Shown here piece by piece: positions 10,537 through 20,960 of a stretch of DNA of 64,000 nucleotides. This stretch comes from Dipylidium caninum. Taxonomy: Eukaryota > Platyhelminthes > Cestoda > Cyclophyllidea > Dipylidiidae. Under the pieces are notes generated by a model, which was given only the letters and a program-made list of their open reading frames with translations, searched no databases and had not been told where the DNA came from. A program made the position numbers and the translations under genes. The stretch's first letter is position 1; every line of letters starts with the position of its first letter. The stretch lies in the NCBI GenBank assembly GCA_017562135.1, contig QEYB01001583.1, forward strand, positions 1 through 64,000, read 5' to 3'.

Positions 10537-11224
10537 CTGCACGTCAGCGCACCAGTCAAACTCCTCCTCCTCCTCCTCCTCCTCCTTCTCCTCGCCCTGG
10601 CTATTGCCTGTACTTCCGCAGAGGAGGAGAAGAGGGTGCACTTCTACTCTGACTACAGTCCAATGAGTAAGCACCCGTTTCATCTCTGTCCGCATTGCAT
10701 GTCAACTGACACCATCCACCTACCCCCTCCACCTAACTCGCTTTCTCCCCGCAGGTCGCTGTCCGTCTCGCGCCTACGACGTCGAGGCCGTCACCAAGAC
10801 CATCGCCCACCTCGTCCACACTGGCTATAAGGCGTTGTGCATCAAACGGCCTTATTTCAATGAAGATTGGCGTGGCGACGACACCATCGTCTCGTGGAGT
10901 TCGGATTGTCAAGGGGTCTCGCAGTCAAAAATGGAATTCGAATGCATTGTAGACGGACGGAATTTGAGCTTCACACGCTGTTGCAAGGACTCGGGTCCGC
11001 CTCAGCATGTTACCCCCATCCTCTCAACTTGCATGCCTCGCCTCGCATCGCATGTCACCTTCATTCACAGCGAAGTGACCGCCAAACACCGTTTAGTGAT
11101 GTACGACGTAGATCAACTGCGCAGCCTCCTCCTCTTCGGTCTGCATGCCACAATTCTCCGAATCAACTGTTCAAATAAACCTTCGAACGTACTTACCATC
11201 GAACTCCTCTGCCATGTAGAATGA
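10537..11224 (+). pseudogene. Chimeric gp50-like copy: group A exons 1-2 joined to group B exon 3
   Basis: Exon 1 (10,537-10,666) and exon 2 (10,755-10,994) join in frame by a phase-1 intron (ATGA|GTAAGC ... CCCCGCAG|GTCGC). They give a Leu-rich signal peptide, the HFYSDYSPM segment and a complete exon 2 ending at GG|GTCC. Two defects stand out. The start ATG is CTG here. At about 11,045 the second intron jumps straight into the middle of a group B exon 3 ('TFIHSEVTAKHRLVMYD'), with no acceptor. Compared with 57,419-58,680 about 600 bases are missing, including all of group A exon 3. The group B part stays open to 11,224. Without a start or a second acceptor it is probably not expressed as the family protein. 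Confidence 0.75.
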
Positions 11225-11329
11225 AGATGGCTTTGCGAAGCAGGAGACCCTCTCGTTCTGCCTACTCTGAGGACAGGTTGTGTAGCGGGTCGCCCTTCTG
11301 AATTAGGTGGTTTGAGGAAGAGGGGCGCC

Positions 11330-11620
11330 CGTGTTGTGTGCTTTAGTCACCACACGGCTGACAGTAAAAGTGCAGCCTTCTCGAGGGCTCGGGGGTGGGT
11401 AAGTGGGTGGGGGGGATGAGCTTAGACGAGAGTTGTTTCGACAACATGTGCGGTAGGTTCTCGTTTGGAAGAGTGGCGGCTTGAAGGGTGTGACGATGAA
11501 GGCGGTCGCAGAGTGTGAAGCGATTAACTCGGCATAGTTGGGGTGGGAAGCGTGAATGGGTGAACTGCGCCATCACTAAGAACAGAAAATAATTCAGCAT
11601 CACAGCAAAAGCACCCAAAC
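11330..11620. repeat. Block E with GGGT-type repeat
   Basis: Follows group B exon 3 in every copy: here, 26,880-27,140, 39,525-39,800, 59,540-59,785 and, diverged, 30,890-31,120. The G-rich part at 11,390-11,416 is an imperfect (GGGT/GTGG)n run whose length differs in each copy. The block contains the motif 'gacgagagttgtttcgacaa'. No frame stays open in all copies. Confidence 0.6.
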
Positions 11621-11639
11621 AAAATCAGTCTCGTCAGCA

Positions 11640-12420
11640 TACGAAATTATACTGTAAGCCAGCAGGCCAACTTTCCACACGAGCTTCTGCATCACTGTCC
11701 TGAACACAGGAATAACAAGAGGCTTCAATCGGCAATTGAAGAGAGTCATACAGTCGCTGCATCCTCGCCTGCCCTCAACACATCCATGCCAAGCAGTCTT
11801 GACAGGCAAGACGAGAAACAGACGGCGCCGTCGACCTCCTTCTCCTCCACCCTTGCCCTCAACGTGGTGTGGTCGGCGAATGGGAGAGGAGGAGGCAAGG
11901 TGGAGAGAGCGTTGTGAGCATGGACTTCCCACAGTCCACTCGTCCGACTTGCGAATGGCCACTACCACCCACTTCGTCTGTCTCCACGCCGCTTCAGCTC
12001 AACTCTCACTCCCTTCTTCCGCCATTGTCTCACCTACGCGGATGTGCTCAATTGCGAGGAGGAAGTGTGTTGAGGCAAAAGCTCCCGGCCTGTCAGACCG
12101 TGTTTGCTGGGACAGTGCCCCCAAAAGTCCACGTGATGGTGGCTATCAGCGAGGCCACTAGCCGTTCGCTCCCACCACACACCCAACACCGTCAGTTGGT
12201 CATTTTCTGCTTCTTGGCCGCATGCACAACCGATTGCGACGGTTTCTGCCTGCGTAAGGAGACTCTTTTGCCTTCAACTGCTTGCGCGGACTCCAGAGAG
12301 CCGGTGAGGGCAACGCAGCTGTCCCGCCGCTCCTCCCGTATGTCGTCCCCGGTTTGCTCCCCGCGCGTAGGGCGGGACTCGGCTCGTGGTTCGGTGCTTC
12401 TGTATTGAGAAAAACATGTT
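11640..12420 (+). other. Block G, possible coding sequence broken by indels
   Basis: Homologous to 27,180-27,630 (internally deleted), 39,830-40,605 and, diverged, 44,680-45,270. The cleanest version has 206 open codons (39,976-40,596). Here the same frame is split by indels in the polypurine/polypyrimidine part near 11,830-11,870 and again near 12,110. Shared peptide pieces are 'VSTPL.LNSHS' and 'VGHFL..'. I do not recognise a family, and the protein reading is not secure. Confidence 0.3.
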
Positions 12421-12539
12421 TATCGGGTAACGCAAGAACTTAATTCGACAGTAGACCGGGGTCAGTTCACTCAGCTGAACACAACACTTCTTTCAAATAC
12501 TGGCCCATTTTAATGTTGACACTCCACTTGTTTTCACCT

Positions 12540-12900
12540 CGTCAAGACGTAGTGCTCTTCTTAGTGTCATGCGAGTGTCCAGTTAGGAACACTATTTTGC
12601 GCTCAAGACCACAACTCGTGGTGGTTCCTGAACTGCAAGAATGAAAATGACTTCGGGCTAAAGGGTGCACAATAAAAATCGCCTCATGTGTTTGAAAGAC
12701 TGAGCCAGTGTGTTTCCACACAAACACGTACTTCATGCCGACGAATCTCGTGGCGCTGACGACTCCTTCCACTGACAAAAGCAGTTCATATGGGAAAGAG
12801 GTGGACTTTGATATGCGCGATAAGCAAGTCTACCTCCACAAGTGAGGCAATTGAATAACTTCAGGCGTTGGTTCATTGGGTGAATCGTCCATCCACATCG
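12540..12900 (-). repeat. Block H with decayed promoter box
   Basis: Repeated at 27,750-28,070, 40,720-41,060 and 59,900-60,210; diverged versions are at 30,270-30,480 and 50,350-50,600. On the minus strand near 12,600-12,560 it has 'aactggacactcgcatgaca', which resembles the conserved 'taatggacac' box of the shared promoter but has no TATA-like core at the expected distance. No conserved frame. Confidence 0.4.
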
Positions 12901-13269
12901 ACTGACAAACTGGCACGAAATGCGTCCATGACATGGAAGGCACAACGAGAAGTCTCAAGAAACCACTTCAGCGCCCCCGTAAACACCCCAAGTGCCTTCG
13001 TGGCATCGCTCGAGCTCAGCCTGACTTTTGCCTGCCTGTTTCTCCTTGGTCACGTGGATTAACCTGCAGGCCACTTGCCTCTCCGTGATAATTTGTCGTC
13101 AGAACGGAACTCAACACCCATTCCACACACTCCCGCCTCACCTCATGCAAAGCCGAGTCTACTCTCCTCTCTCCTCTCCCCTCCTTCCCTCCTCGCCTCC
13201 TCGCCTCCCCCCACCCCAACATACTCCACCACCCCTCGCCACTATGTCTGTCCACTGCGCTCATCCACC

Positions 13270-14130
13270 GTTTGCTAGTTAGGAACAAAAGAGAGGCAGT
13301 AAAGAACAAGGAAAGGAGGAGCGTAAACACGCCACACCGCGTTTGTCTATGGCCTTCATCCAAATATGTATATATTTTTGCCGTGATAACAGGCGAAACG
13401 GAGAAGGTAGGCACGTATGCCACTCTCCACCACTGCACACAAATTATCGCTGTCCCGAAGAATCGTCACGTGTTTGGACTTCACCTCGGCGTGAACCTGC
13501 TTCACACGGTTGATGCGGAGGACGTCGTTGTGCTGCACCTTCGCGCCGACGAGGAAGTTGCGAGAGTGGCGATAACGAAGGCGTTCTTCTCCGTGTGCCT
13601 TCCCTTAACTCTTGCGGGGATGCAGAAGAAGGCTCTGGTTAGAGGCGACACGATGCGAAGCGAAGCAGGGCGAGGCATGCAAGTGGGGAGGGTAGAGTCA
13701 CCTACTGAGGGGGACCCGAAACGGAGTAACTGCGTGTGAAGCTCAAATTTTTATCCCTCGACGGAGCATTGGAATTCCATTTTCTGACGGCGACACCTCA
13801 TGACAATCGGAAGTCCACGAGACGATGGTATCGTCGCCTCGCCACACTTCGTTGAAGTAAGGCCAAATGATGGACAACGCCTTAAAGCCAGTTTGGACGA
13901 GGTGGGCGATGTTCTCGGTGATGGCCTCGTCGTCGTAGGTGCGAAACGGAGAGCTGCCCGCTGGAAGGTAAGTGCGTTGGACGGAGGGGTGGGTGGTGGG
14001 TGGCGGGGGCTTGTGAGGATTGCCAAAAGGGCGAGCAGACAGTACCCACGGGGTGGAGAAGAAGGACGAGGACGAGGAAGACGAGGAGGCGCCGAGGGAG
14101 GTGGAGCTCGACGGTTGCGTTGGCGTGCAT
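13270..14130 (-). pseudogene. Group A gp50-like copy with internally deleted exon 1
   Basis: Starts with ATG at 14,130 (MHANATVELHLPRRLLVFLV) and runs through a hydrophobic Leu/Val stretch, but the segment that should encode the post-signal 'AEKERVHFYSNTSPM' and the exon 1 donor is deleted. The signal region is joined to first-intron sequence near 14,040. Exon 2 (about 13,970-13,715) and exon 3 (about 13,610-13,280) are recognisable; exon 3 reads 'EKNAFVI' near 13,590. Block F follows at 13,265 and the promoter module lies upstream at 14,164-14,206. Loss of the donor makes this a likely pseudogene, although the signal peptide frame stays open. Confidence 0.7.
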
Positions 14131-14163
14131 TCTGAGTGGATGGATGCTGCTGCATTGTGTCGC

Positions 14164-14206
14164 GCCTATTAATGCAGACGAGTGTGTCCATTAGTGAAGA
14201 CTGCAC
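14164..14206 (-). promoter_or_regulatory. Shared promoter module, TATA-like core changed to TTAATA
   Basis: On the minus strand 'cttcactaatggacacactc' is followed by 'gcattaatagg'. The three minus-strand group A copies (14.1, 42.4 and 61.5 kb) all have TTAATA where the plus-strand copies have TAAATA. It stands 35-40 bases upstream of the ATG at 14,130. Confidence 0.6.
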
Positions 14207-14209
14207 AAG

Positions 14210-14830
14210 GCAAGAAAAACGGGTCAATCGCTGGCTCTGAGGCGGTTTTCTAGCATTTTCGTCGGCAGCAGACGACACGAGCTGCTTTCCTCTAGCTTTC
14301 GTCCACAAAACTATTTGTGCTTTTTGGTACCTCCGTGAGATGGCCTCATGTAAGGACGTCCACTCCCTTGGCGGCGTCGTCTTATTCCCCAACCGTCATC
14401 GCTGCAAACGCCTCCCCCGTATCTGTAACTTCATCGGCTGGATGGATCGAAGGCCACTGCAGACAGAGTCAACTGTTGTCTTTTAAGACAGCTTATTTAA
14501 CATGATGGAGGGAGGCGGTCACCTGACTAGCATGCTTTCGTGTGCTGGACGCACGCTGTGGTAGGAATCCATTCTCTTGCTTCTACTCTCCCCTCTGCCG
14601 ATGACATGCATGCTGAAGTGCTTGGAGGTGGAGGAGGAGGAGCAGGTTGACGCCGTCGTGTGTCCCTCCCTTTGCCTCTCAAGACTGCCGGACGAATAAG
14701 GCTTTGAAGGCAGACGATGATGTCGAAACTGCATGGTAGCGTCTCTGCTCTTTCCTTTGTTCAAGTCAGTGGTGCAGACGAGCCTCTATTCTAGTAATAA
14801 TTGTGGATCTCCGTCGGAATTTGGTACTGA
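14210..14830 (-). repeat. Upstream block U (minus orientation)
   Basis: Same block as 640-1,195, inverted. It includes 'cttttaagacagcttattta' near 14,479-14,498 and a (GGA)n run near 14,628-14,642. Direct copies in this orientation are at 29,330-29,800, 42,460-43,120 and 61,610-62,230. No conserved coding frame. Confidence 0.6.
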
Positions 14831-14839
14831 CCCTCAATA

Positions 14840-15350
14840 GCCCAAGTGAATGTCCGCTCATCCTAGCGGCTTCTCTTTGTGCATACTTTGGCGCAGGCCT
14901 TCAGTCCGGTCGAATCGAGGGAAGGTGTTCGCTCAATATATGAATGTCAGCGACAGAGCTCGGACAAGAGCAGATTGCGCTGCTGATGCCTCGACCAGTT
15001 GTAGAACTTGTTAGAGATACAAAATATCTACTCGCAGATAATAGGCACATGTGAGATTAGAAGAACTTTATCATTCTACACTGCATTACAAAACATAGAG
15101 AATAGCAAAACACTTCAATAAGTGGTTGAGGAGACCCATGCAGTCATAACATCATCCCTGCTTTCAACACGACAATGCCAAGCCGTCTTGACAGCAAGAC
15201 GAGAGACAAACGGAGCCGTCGACCTCCTCCTCCTCATCTTACTCTTCCTCCTACCCCTTCAATGTGGGGTAGTCGGCCAAGGAGAGGAGAGCATCAGGCT
15301 TGACAGGGGATGGCCAAATGAAACATAGAGTGGAGGAGCTACTCTCGTCT
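14840..15350 (+). repeat. Copy of 44,390-44,830 (partial ORF and block G start)
   Basis: From 'cccaagtgaatgtccgctca' this follows 44,390 onward. The 44,288-44,605 open frame is represented only by its second half, and ATATGGATG has become ATATGAATG, introducing a TGA into that frame. It then runs into the start of block G and, near 15,290, crosses to the 'gacaggggatggccaaatga' sequence also found at 45,760. Confidence 0.6.
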
Positions 15351-15464
15351 ACCCAGGTTCCTCGGACTTTGCAAGGGAGTAGTCCACAGTAGCGATCGTA
15401 CCAGTTGACGAAGCAGTCGACAGAGTGAATAATTACTTTCGAATGGCATTGTTAAGGAATGCAA

Positions 15465-16545
15465 GCAGAAAGAGCAGTGGAGTTCGCGTCAGTTGAGGAG
15501 TCAGTAGACGTAGAGGGCGCAAATGGCTTGTGAGCCAGGCTGATTGCCTCTCGTGTACTGAGCAGTGAGCGGTTTTCAATCGAGGAGACATCTCCGTGAA
15601 TAAAACTCATCAACTGACATCCACTCACTGCTGACTAGTGAGCTGCGCTCTCCGCACTCTCAAGCGCCTATTTAAGCGTTGTCGAGGCGTTCTTCTCAAA
15701 TCCCATCAAGGAGGCGCTGCAAGCGACACTCGGTGGAAGAGGAAGCCATGCAGTCCATTGACTCCTGTTCGCCCCACAGCGACTACACGTCCTTGTGTCC
15801 TTCACCAACTCGGCGGCAAGCCTAACGACGCGTCTTCGCGCGAAGTTGGCCGCACTGCACCGTCGTAAACGTCGTCACCGCGACCAATCGGTGAGCGTGG
15901 GAATTGTCCCAGGGAAAAGAAGCTTCCTCCTTCCTCTCGTGATTGACTTCTTTGGAAATGTCCACAGTCCGATAAATAACCTTACCTCTGATCATTTGGT
16001 TGGTGCAGCCACGAAAGGATCCAATGTGGAAGCGGCGTCCTGTCCGTCCTCACTCGTGACTCTTGACTAATTTGGCCATTCTCGAGAGAATCGGAGACCT
16101 CGTAGCCTTGAATATCACACGAGTGTCAACTCCATCGCGTTGGAGTGGAATCCAGCCAACATTTGGTCTCCTCTGCCTTCTTTCTTGGTGTGTGTTCAGC
16201 CTCTTGCTCCTCCGTGCACCGACGCGGCCTCAAATCGCCGCCTACCGTGCTAACCTCTCAACCAACCGCCACTCTCTCCCACTTCCGTGTGTCATTTGAC
16301 GACGCGGAAGTTTTGGAGGTGAGTACTGAATGCGTCAGTAAATGGAAATACAAGCATGTTAGCAGCAGTAGTAGGCATACGCGACTCGAGTTTCATCCCA
16401 GAAGATCTGATTTTGCCATCCGTCAACATTCACGCCAAAGGTCGGCCGCGATGGCAGCGTCTGATTAGAAGCAGAGTGTGTCGACGAACCCCATCAGCTC
16501 CTACGAGTAGCAGTTCCACAGCAAAAGAAGCCGGTATGTAGAAGC
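15465..16545 (+). repeat. Outer part of left inverted-repeat arm
   Basis: Matches 34,500-35,700 in inverse orientation, beginning with block K (TATTTAAG box at 15,669-15,676). Frames on both strands reach 60-110 codons but do not stay open in the mirror copy: for example, the plus frame at 15,795-16,070 is displaced near 'gaaatgtccac' in the other arm. I therefore call no protein gene. Confidence 0.65.
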
Positions 16546-16549
16546 TGAT

Positions 16550-17385
16550 CGCATTAGTTAGCTGAGCGAGGGAGGCAGATGAGGCAGAAACGGGGTGACG
16601 CCGACATAACTGGCGTGGAGATGGCGATGTTGATGCAAATTCACCCAAAATGTTTGGTGTCGGTAGCCGCGAGTTGGTTGCCTTCCTCTAAGGCGGTGCG
16701 AGTCTTTTATTACGGGTCTGAGTGAGAACAGAGTGAAGAAGAAGAGACGAGTGGATAGGAAATGATGATCGGAGGTATGAGACATGAAAAGTAAATTGTC
16801 GCTGGTAGCGGCAAGCCGTAACCTGATGTTCCAGAAATCGGCGACTAAGAGACCAAATGTTCTGTCCACGAGAGCGCACAGAAACGCCCTGTCCCATGAC
16901 CGCCTACTCCTACCAACGTGGCTTGCCTTCTGTCCACACCTTCAAATTGAGTAGACCAAATCCAAACGAACCGCAGACTGAGTATCGTGTCTATCAACGG
17001 AATTTGATTGGTCACTGAGTCAAACGCAGTGATAGACAGCGTCCCCTGCGTTACTCGCTCCCTTGAGCCACTACGCGGCAGGATCCTCTTCCCTTATCCT
17101 AAGGGTAATCAAAAGACGCACTGTCACATAATTCGTGCTCACTCTCTCCAGCCCACTGTTTAAAGCTGTCGTTCGATGCGATTATAAATACGGCTCGGGG
17201 ATTATTATTGCAAATCTCGAGTTCATTCAATGGGTCAGGAAGGATTGATTCGCATTATTCATCTGAATTGCACCGCCTGGTTGGATAAGACCTGGATTGC
17301 CGATGGTTTTTTCAGTGTATACGAACACGGAAGGGCGCGATATCACTAAATATCGTTGGGCCAATTGGCAAAATCGCACTTTAGC
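16550..17385. other. Arm interruption with HWAVF-exon fragment
   Basis: This 830-base stretch is not in the mirror arm, which has a different filling of about 430 bases (34,090-34,520). Near 17,235-17,120 the minus strand contains a short fragment ('AVFIIASNDSFKQWAGESEH') of the exon best seen at 48,139-48,615, followed by the 'cctaaggataagggaagagg' type junction. The plus strand at 17,225-17,400 matches 20,560-20,720 inverted. Confidence 0.45.
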
Positions 17386-19150
17386 CTTTGACCCGTGCAG
17401 CACTCACTGTTGCCCAAACTTGCACCCGCAGGCCACTGTCAGACTGGCGATTATCATGTTGAAAATGTCAATGAAATATCGTGCATACACCCAACGCAGG
17501 TTCGCAATGTCCTGTCAATTAGACGCATATGCGTGAAGGGGAATTTGGCAAGGTGATCTTACTCATGTCTCGTAGGTCGGCAATGAGATTCCAATGCCCC
17601 ACTAAGCCAACAAGCCAAGTAAGAGCGTCGTCTCGCCCTTGTTGCTCTCGTCTCGAGAAACTCAGAATCACCCAAGGCGGGTGTTTGTATCTCCCCTAGA
17701 TTGGAGCAACTCTGAATACTCAGCAACCCCTTTGTCATGATGAACATGGAAATGAATGTCGCCACGAGGCTGCAGCCTAACGCAATGCTCCGCATCCACG
17801 CTGGCCACTCCACCACCTTCGGTGCGGTGATTGCAATACACTTGCCGGCTGCTCACAACGACGACGACGAGATGAGTGAGAGTTTGGGGAAGGCATAACT
17901 GCCACGATTCCACGATAACACACATGGCAATGCCGAGTATGCCTTGGTAAAAATAAACTTAGAAGAGAGGCCAAATTGCGGACTTGTTTATTTCTCCATG
18001 CAGACAAAGGGGAACTGATGAGGGGAAGCAGTGGTTGGGGCGTGAGGCGGACGTCTGATGTCCAGGATGTCTTGGGCTCAAGAATTTGAGGATGTGGGCA
18101 AAGTGGCCTTCTGGATGCCCAACCACAGTCTACGTTCACCAGACTGCCGCAGTGGTGTAGATTTTTCTGCCAAGTCGGTCAACTTCTCGAGGCTCTGCTG
18201 GGGAGAAGTTCATGAAGGGCGTCGACGTGATGCGGAGGACGTTTTATATTTAAATCAGCGCAGTAACCTCGCCCGGAGGGGTGAGTTCTGTTGCAACGAT
18301 AGACGGCCGATGGCGAGTGTTTTTGTCTCGAGGTTGTGCACTTGGAGGAGGCAAGTCCGCCTCGCAGCTTCACCATTACGCAGTTGTCTCGTCTCTCCAC
18401 TTTCCAACCAGGACTTGCAGAGAGGAAAAATCCTCAGTCTTCTTGCGTTTCACCCTGTCCGCGGTCATTCACCTCATCGAGCTGCCACCATCACAACCCG
18501 TTTTCACGTGTCCTGCCGCCTTTCTCCTCGTCCCGTCTCCTCGCGGGATCTGTTCTGTCATATGTCGTGGTTGGTAGGAAGTGGTTCCTCGCCTCCGTCA
18601 GAGGAAAACTCAAATGTGGACAAATCACCATGACACCCATGAAGACGTTTGACAGTTGCTAGCGCTGCATCACATTCTATCCACATGGGACCGCGTCATC
18701 ATTACGCAATCAGCGAGCCTCAGCCTTGGCGACTGAGAAAGACTGCAGAGTCACTTGCCTAATGCCTCTTATGGTGCCATCAAAACTCCCATTCACGTGA
18801 ACAGTGCACTCGGACCACCTGGACTTGTCTCAACCTCATCGGACAGCGTTCCTCCCTGCTGCGGTCCCCTTCATTGTCGTGCAGTCGGCGTGTGTGCATG
18901 AGAACGAGGAGACCCGCTCGGTCTCCCGGCTTGTTGATGGCGTCAGATTGGAAAATCTTGTGGAGGCAGTCGTGCAGGAGTCACTTTCGTCTGGTGGTCA
19001 GGTGAGGATTCAGATCGACTAGGCGGATGCATTCCCATGTGAAGTCCACGAAATGTGCCCTCGAACTGCCTCCGGCTGTCAACAGTCACAGACCTACAAG
19101 AGGTATGCTTCGACGTTGGAGGTGAGAGTGGAAACCCATCCGCGACCTTC
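17385..19150 (+). repeat. Inner part of left inverted-repeat arm
   Basis: Mirrors 32,300-34,090. On the minus strand it includes the membrane-segment frame at 17,816-17,559 and, near 18,340-18,150, a diverged gp50 exon 3-like piece; both are better seen in the right arm. The plus strand has a 108-codon frame at 18,336-18,662 that is also open (as 117 codons) in the right arm at 33,159-32,806, so it is listed there. Confidence 0.65.
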
Positions 19151-20440
19151 GGAGGGCATATTTCGGTGCAGGACATTAACTCGCCCCTCCAATGGCAAGG
19201 CAGCCTTGAGGGGCAGGTTGGACCAGAGCTACTGCGACGTGCTGCGTGGTGTGAAGGTTGCAATGAAATGCCTTCGGACGATTCCGCAACTGTGCATACT
19301 GGCATGCCAACAGTGATCGCGAAGCTCGACGTGGCGCGGAGAGCGCTAACGCTGCAATGCCCCTTTAAGGATTGCCAGCGGTCGACAAGATGGTGATGAA
19401 ATGTGATCATTGTCCTTGCATTCTCCTGCCAACAACCATAGCAATGCCTTCCACTGCGCCCCGAAGGTATCCACAGAATGGATCAAAGAGGTTTTTGTTC
19501 CCCTTTGGGAAACTGAACGTTTCCCTTGTTCCACTGCGCATCAGCATGTATTCAGAAATCCCTAACCACATGCGTCGTCGCAGCCGCCAACACCGGCTTC
19601 CCGCTGAGTCTTCGAGCCCTTACTGTGGGCGTGGATTGATGTGGTTAACGCAGGCAGTCGGTGAGCCGGATGGTTCCATTTCGTGGAAAATGAAGCACGT
19701 TGCATTTACATTTCTCAGAACAAGTGTTTCCCGCATGTCATGTCAGTAGGCGCGGGTGTCTCCATTTCGTCTGAGGACGACGTTCTGCGTAGAAGCGATC
19801 CTGGAGCACTTCGAGGTAATAAAGGAGTTTTGTAATGCAGCGGAATGTTTGTCAGACGCAAACGCGTGAGGAGTAGGCCGATAGCCCAAATGGGAGTCTA
19901 CGCCCGGATCACTGGTGAAAACGTAGAATGACGGGGATTCACACACTTCAACACATCGACTCTCGGTAAACTTGACGGAGGTAACCGGCAAGGTGGCTGG
20001 GTGGACATGGAAAAGAATAGTGTGTTCAGCCAAACACCCTTTACTGAAACGATTGAGTCAATGGTTAGGCGGCATTTATAAATTGTGCTGTAAGCCCGCA
20101 TTCCATTTCCCAATCCTCAGATCAGATCAGACAGTGGTCATATATTTCTCTGTGAGGAGTCAATAGTTGCCGGTTTAATAGCTGCCTAGGGTTAAATCCG
20201 CCGTGGTGTTTCGTAGAGAATAAGCTGCAAAACTAACTCTCACACTGGGAGAAAAAGAGAGGCATTTGAGGGCTTATTTTGGACAGCACAAATGAACAAC
20301 GCCTATTAACGGGTGGTTAGCTGCACCTGACACTGACAGCAGCACTTGTCAAGAGATAACTCGCGTCTCTTTCCTACCCCCAGCTGCGAACCCCCCACAC
20401 TCACCTGCAAACCGAGCAGCGGACTTCGCCCCATTCAACC
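19150..20440. other. Mostly unshared spacer
   Basis: I see no second copy of most of this stretch and no family exon or promoter module. Frames of 90-125 codons (for example 19,372-19,749, plus) have no splice or promoter context. The end (20,080-20,200, 'tttcccaatcctcagatcag') resembles the 7,870-7,960 block. Confidence 0.4.
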
Positions 20441-20960
20441 AAGTCGCGATTAATACTCACCGATTTCTACTTTGGTAAACATGGCAACAATCTCTTCGAT
20501 ACATTCGCCCATTTAGAAGATTCCCTGTACCGCTGTCAAACACCTCGTGACGAGTTTCGTCTATGCGATTTTGATAATTGGTCCAACGATGTTTAGTGAT
20601 ATCGCGCCCCTTCCGTTTTCGTATACACTGAAAAAACCATCGGCAATCCAGGTCTTATCGAATGAGGCGGCGCAATTCAGATGAATAATGCGAATCAATC
20701 CTTCCTGACCCATTGAATGAACTCGAGAATTTGCAAATAATGAATCCCCCCCCGGGCCGTGTTTATAATCGGCAATCGGAACGACAGCGTTAAACAGTGG
20801 GCTGAGAAGAGTGAGCACCGTGTCCAATCGAATTGCAGCATGACACTCCACATCTCAAATTCATTGGTGGCTTTCAAATGTCAATTTCTCTACTTGTCAA
20901 ATTTTTTGACTGCCATAAGTATGAGCGCTGTGGAGAATTTATATATATGACAGTGCGTCT
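20440..20960 (+). pseudogene. Diverged copy of the HWAVF-exon locus
   Basis: A frame at about 20,450-20,595 reads 'ILTDFYFGKHGNNLFDTFAH' and parallels 'ILTASYFGKYGNNLFDTFAT' at 48,185-48,245. Further on, 20,759-20,950 reads 'NRNDSVKQWAEKSEHR', parallel to 'SDGSVKQWAGESEHR'. A frameshift separates the two parts, and a C-rich run (20,747-20,755) lies between them. The paired amino-acid similarity suggests a once-coding exon set; its possible family is discussed at 48,139-48,615. Confidence 0.4.

Noticed and set aside
11736..12408. Several overlapping long open frames on both strands
   Set aside because: Ser/Pro/Arg-rich frames in C/T-rich DNA that break at different points in each repeat copy; only block G as a whole is noted as possibly coding.
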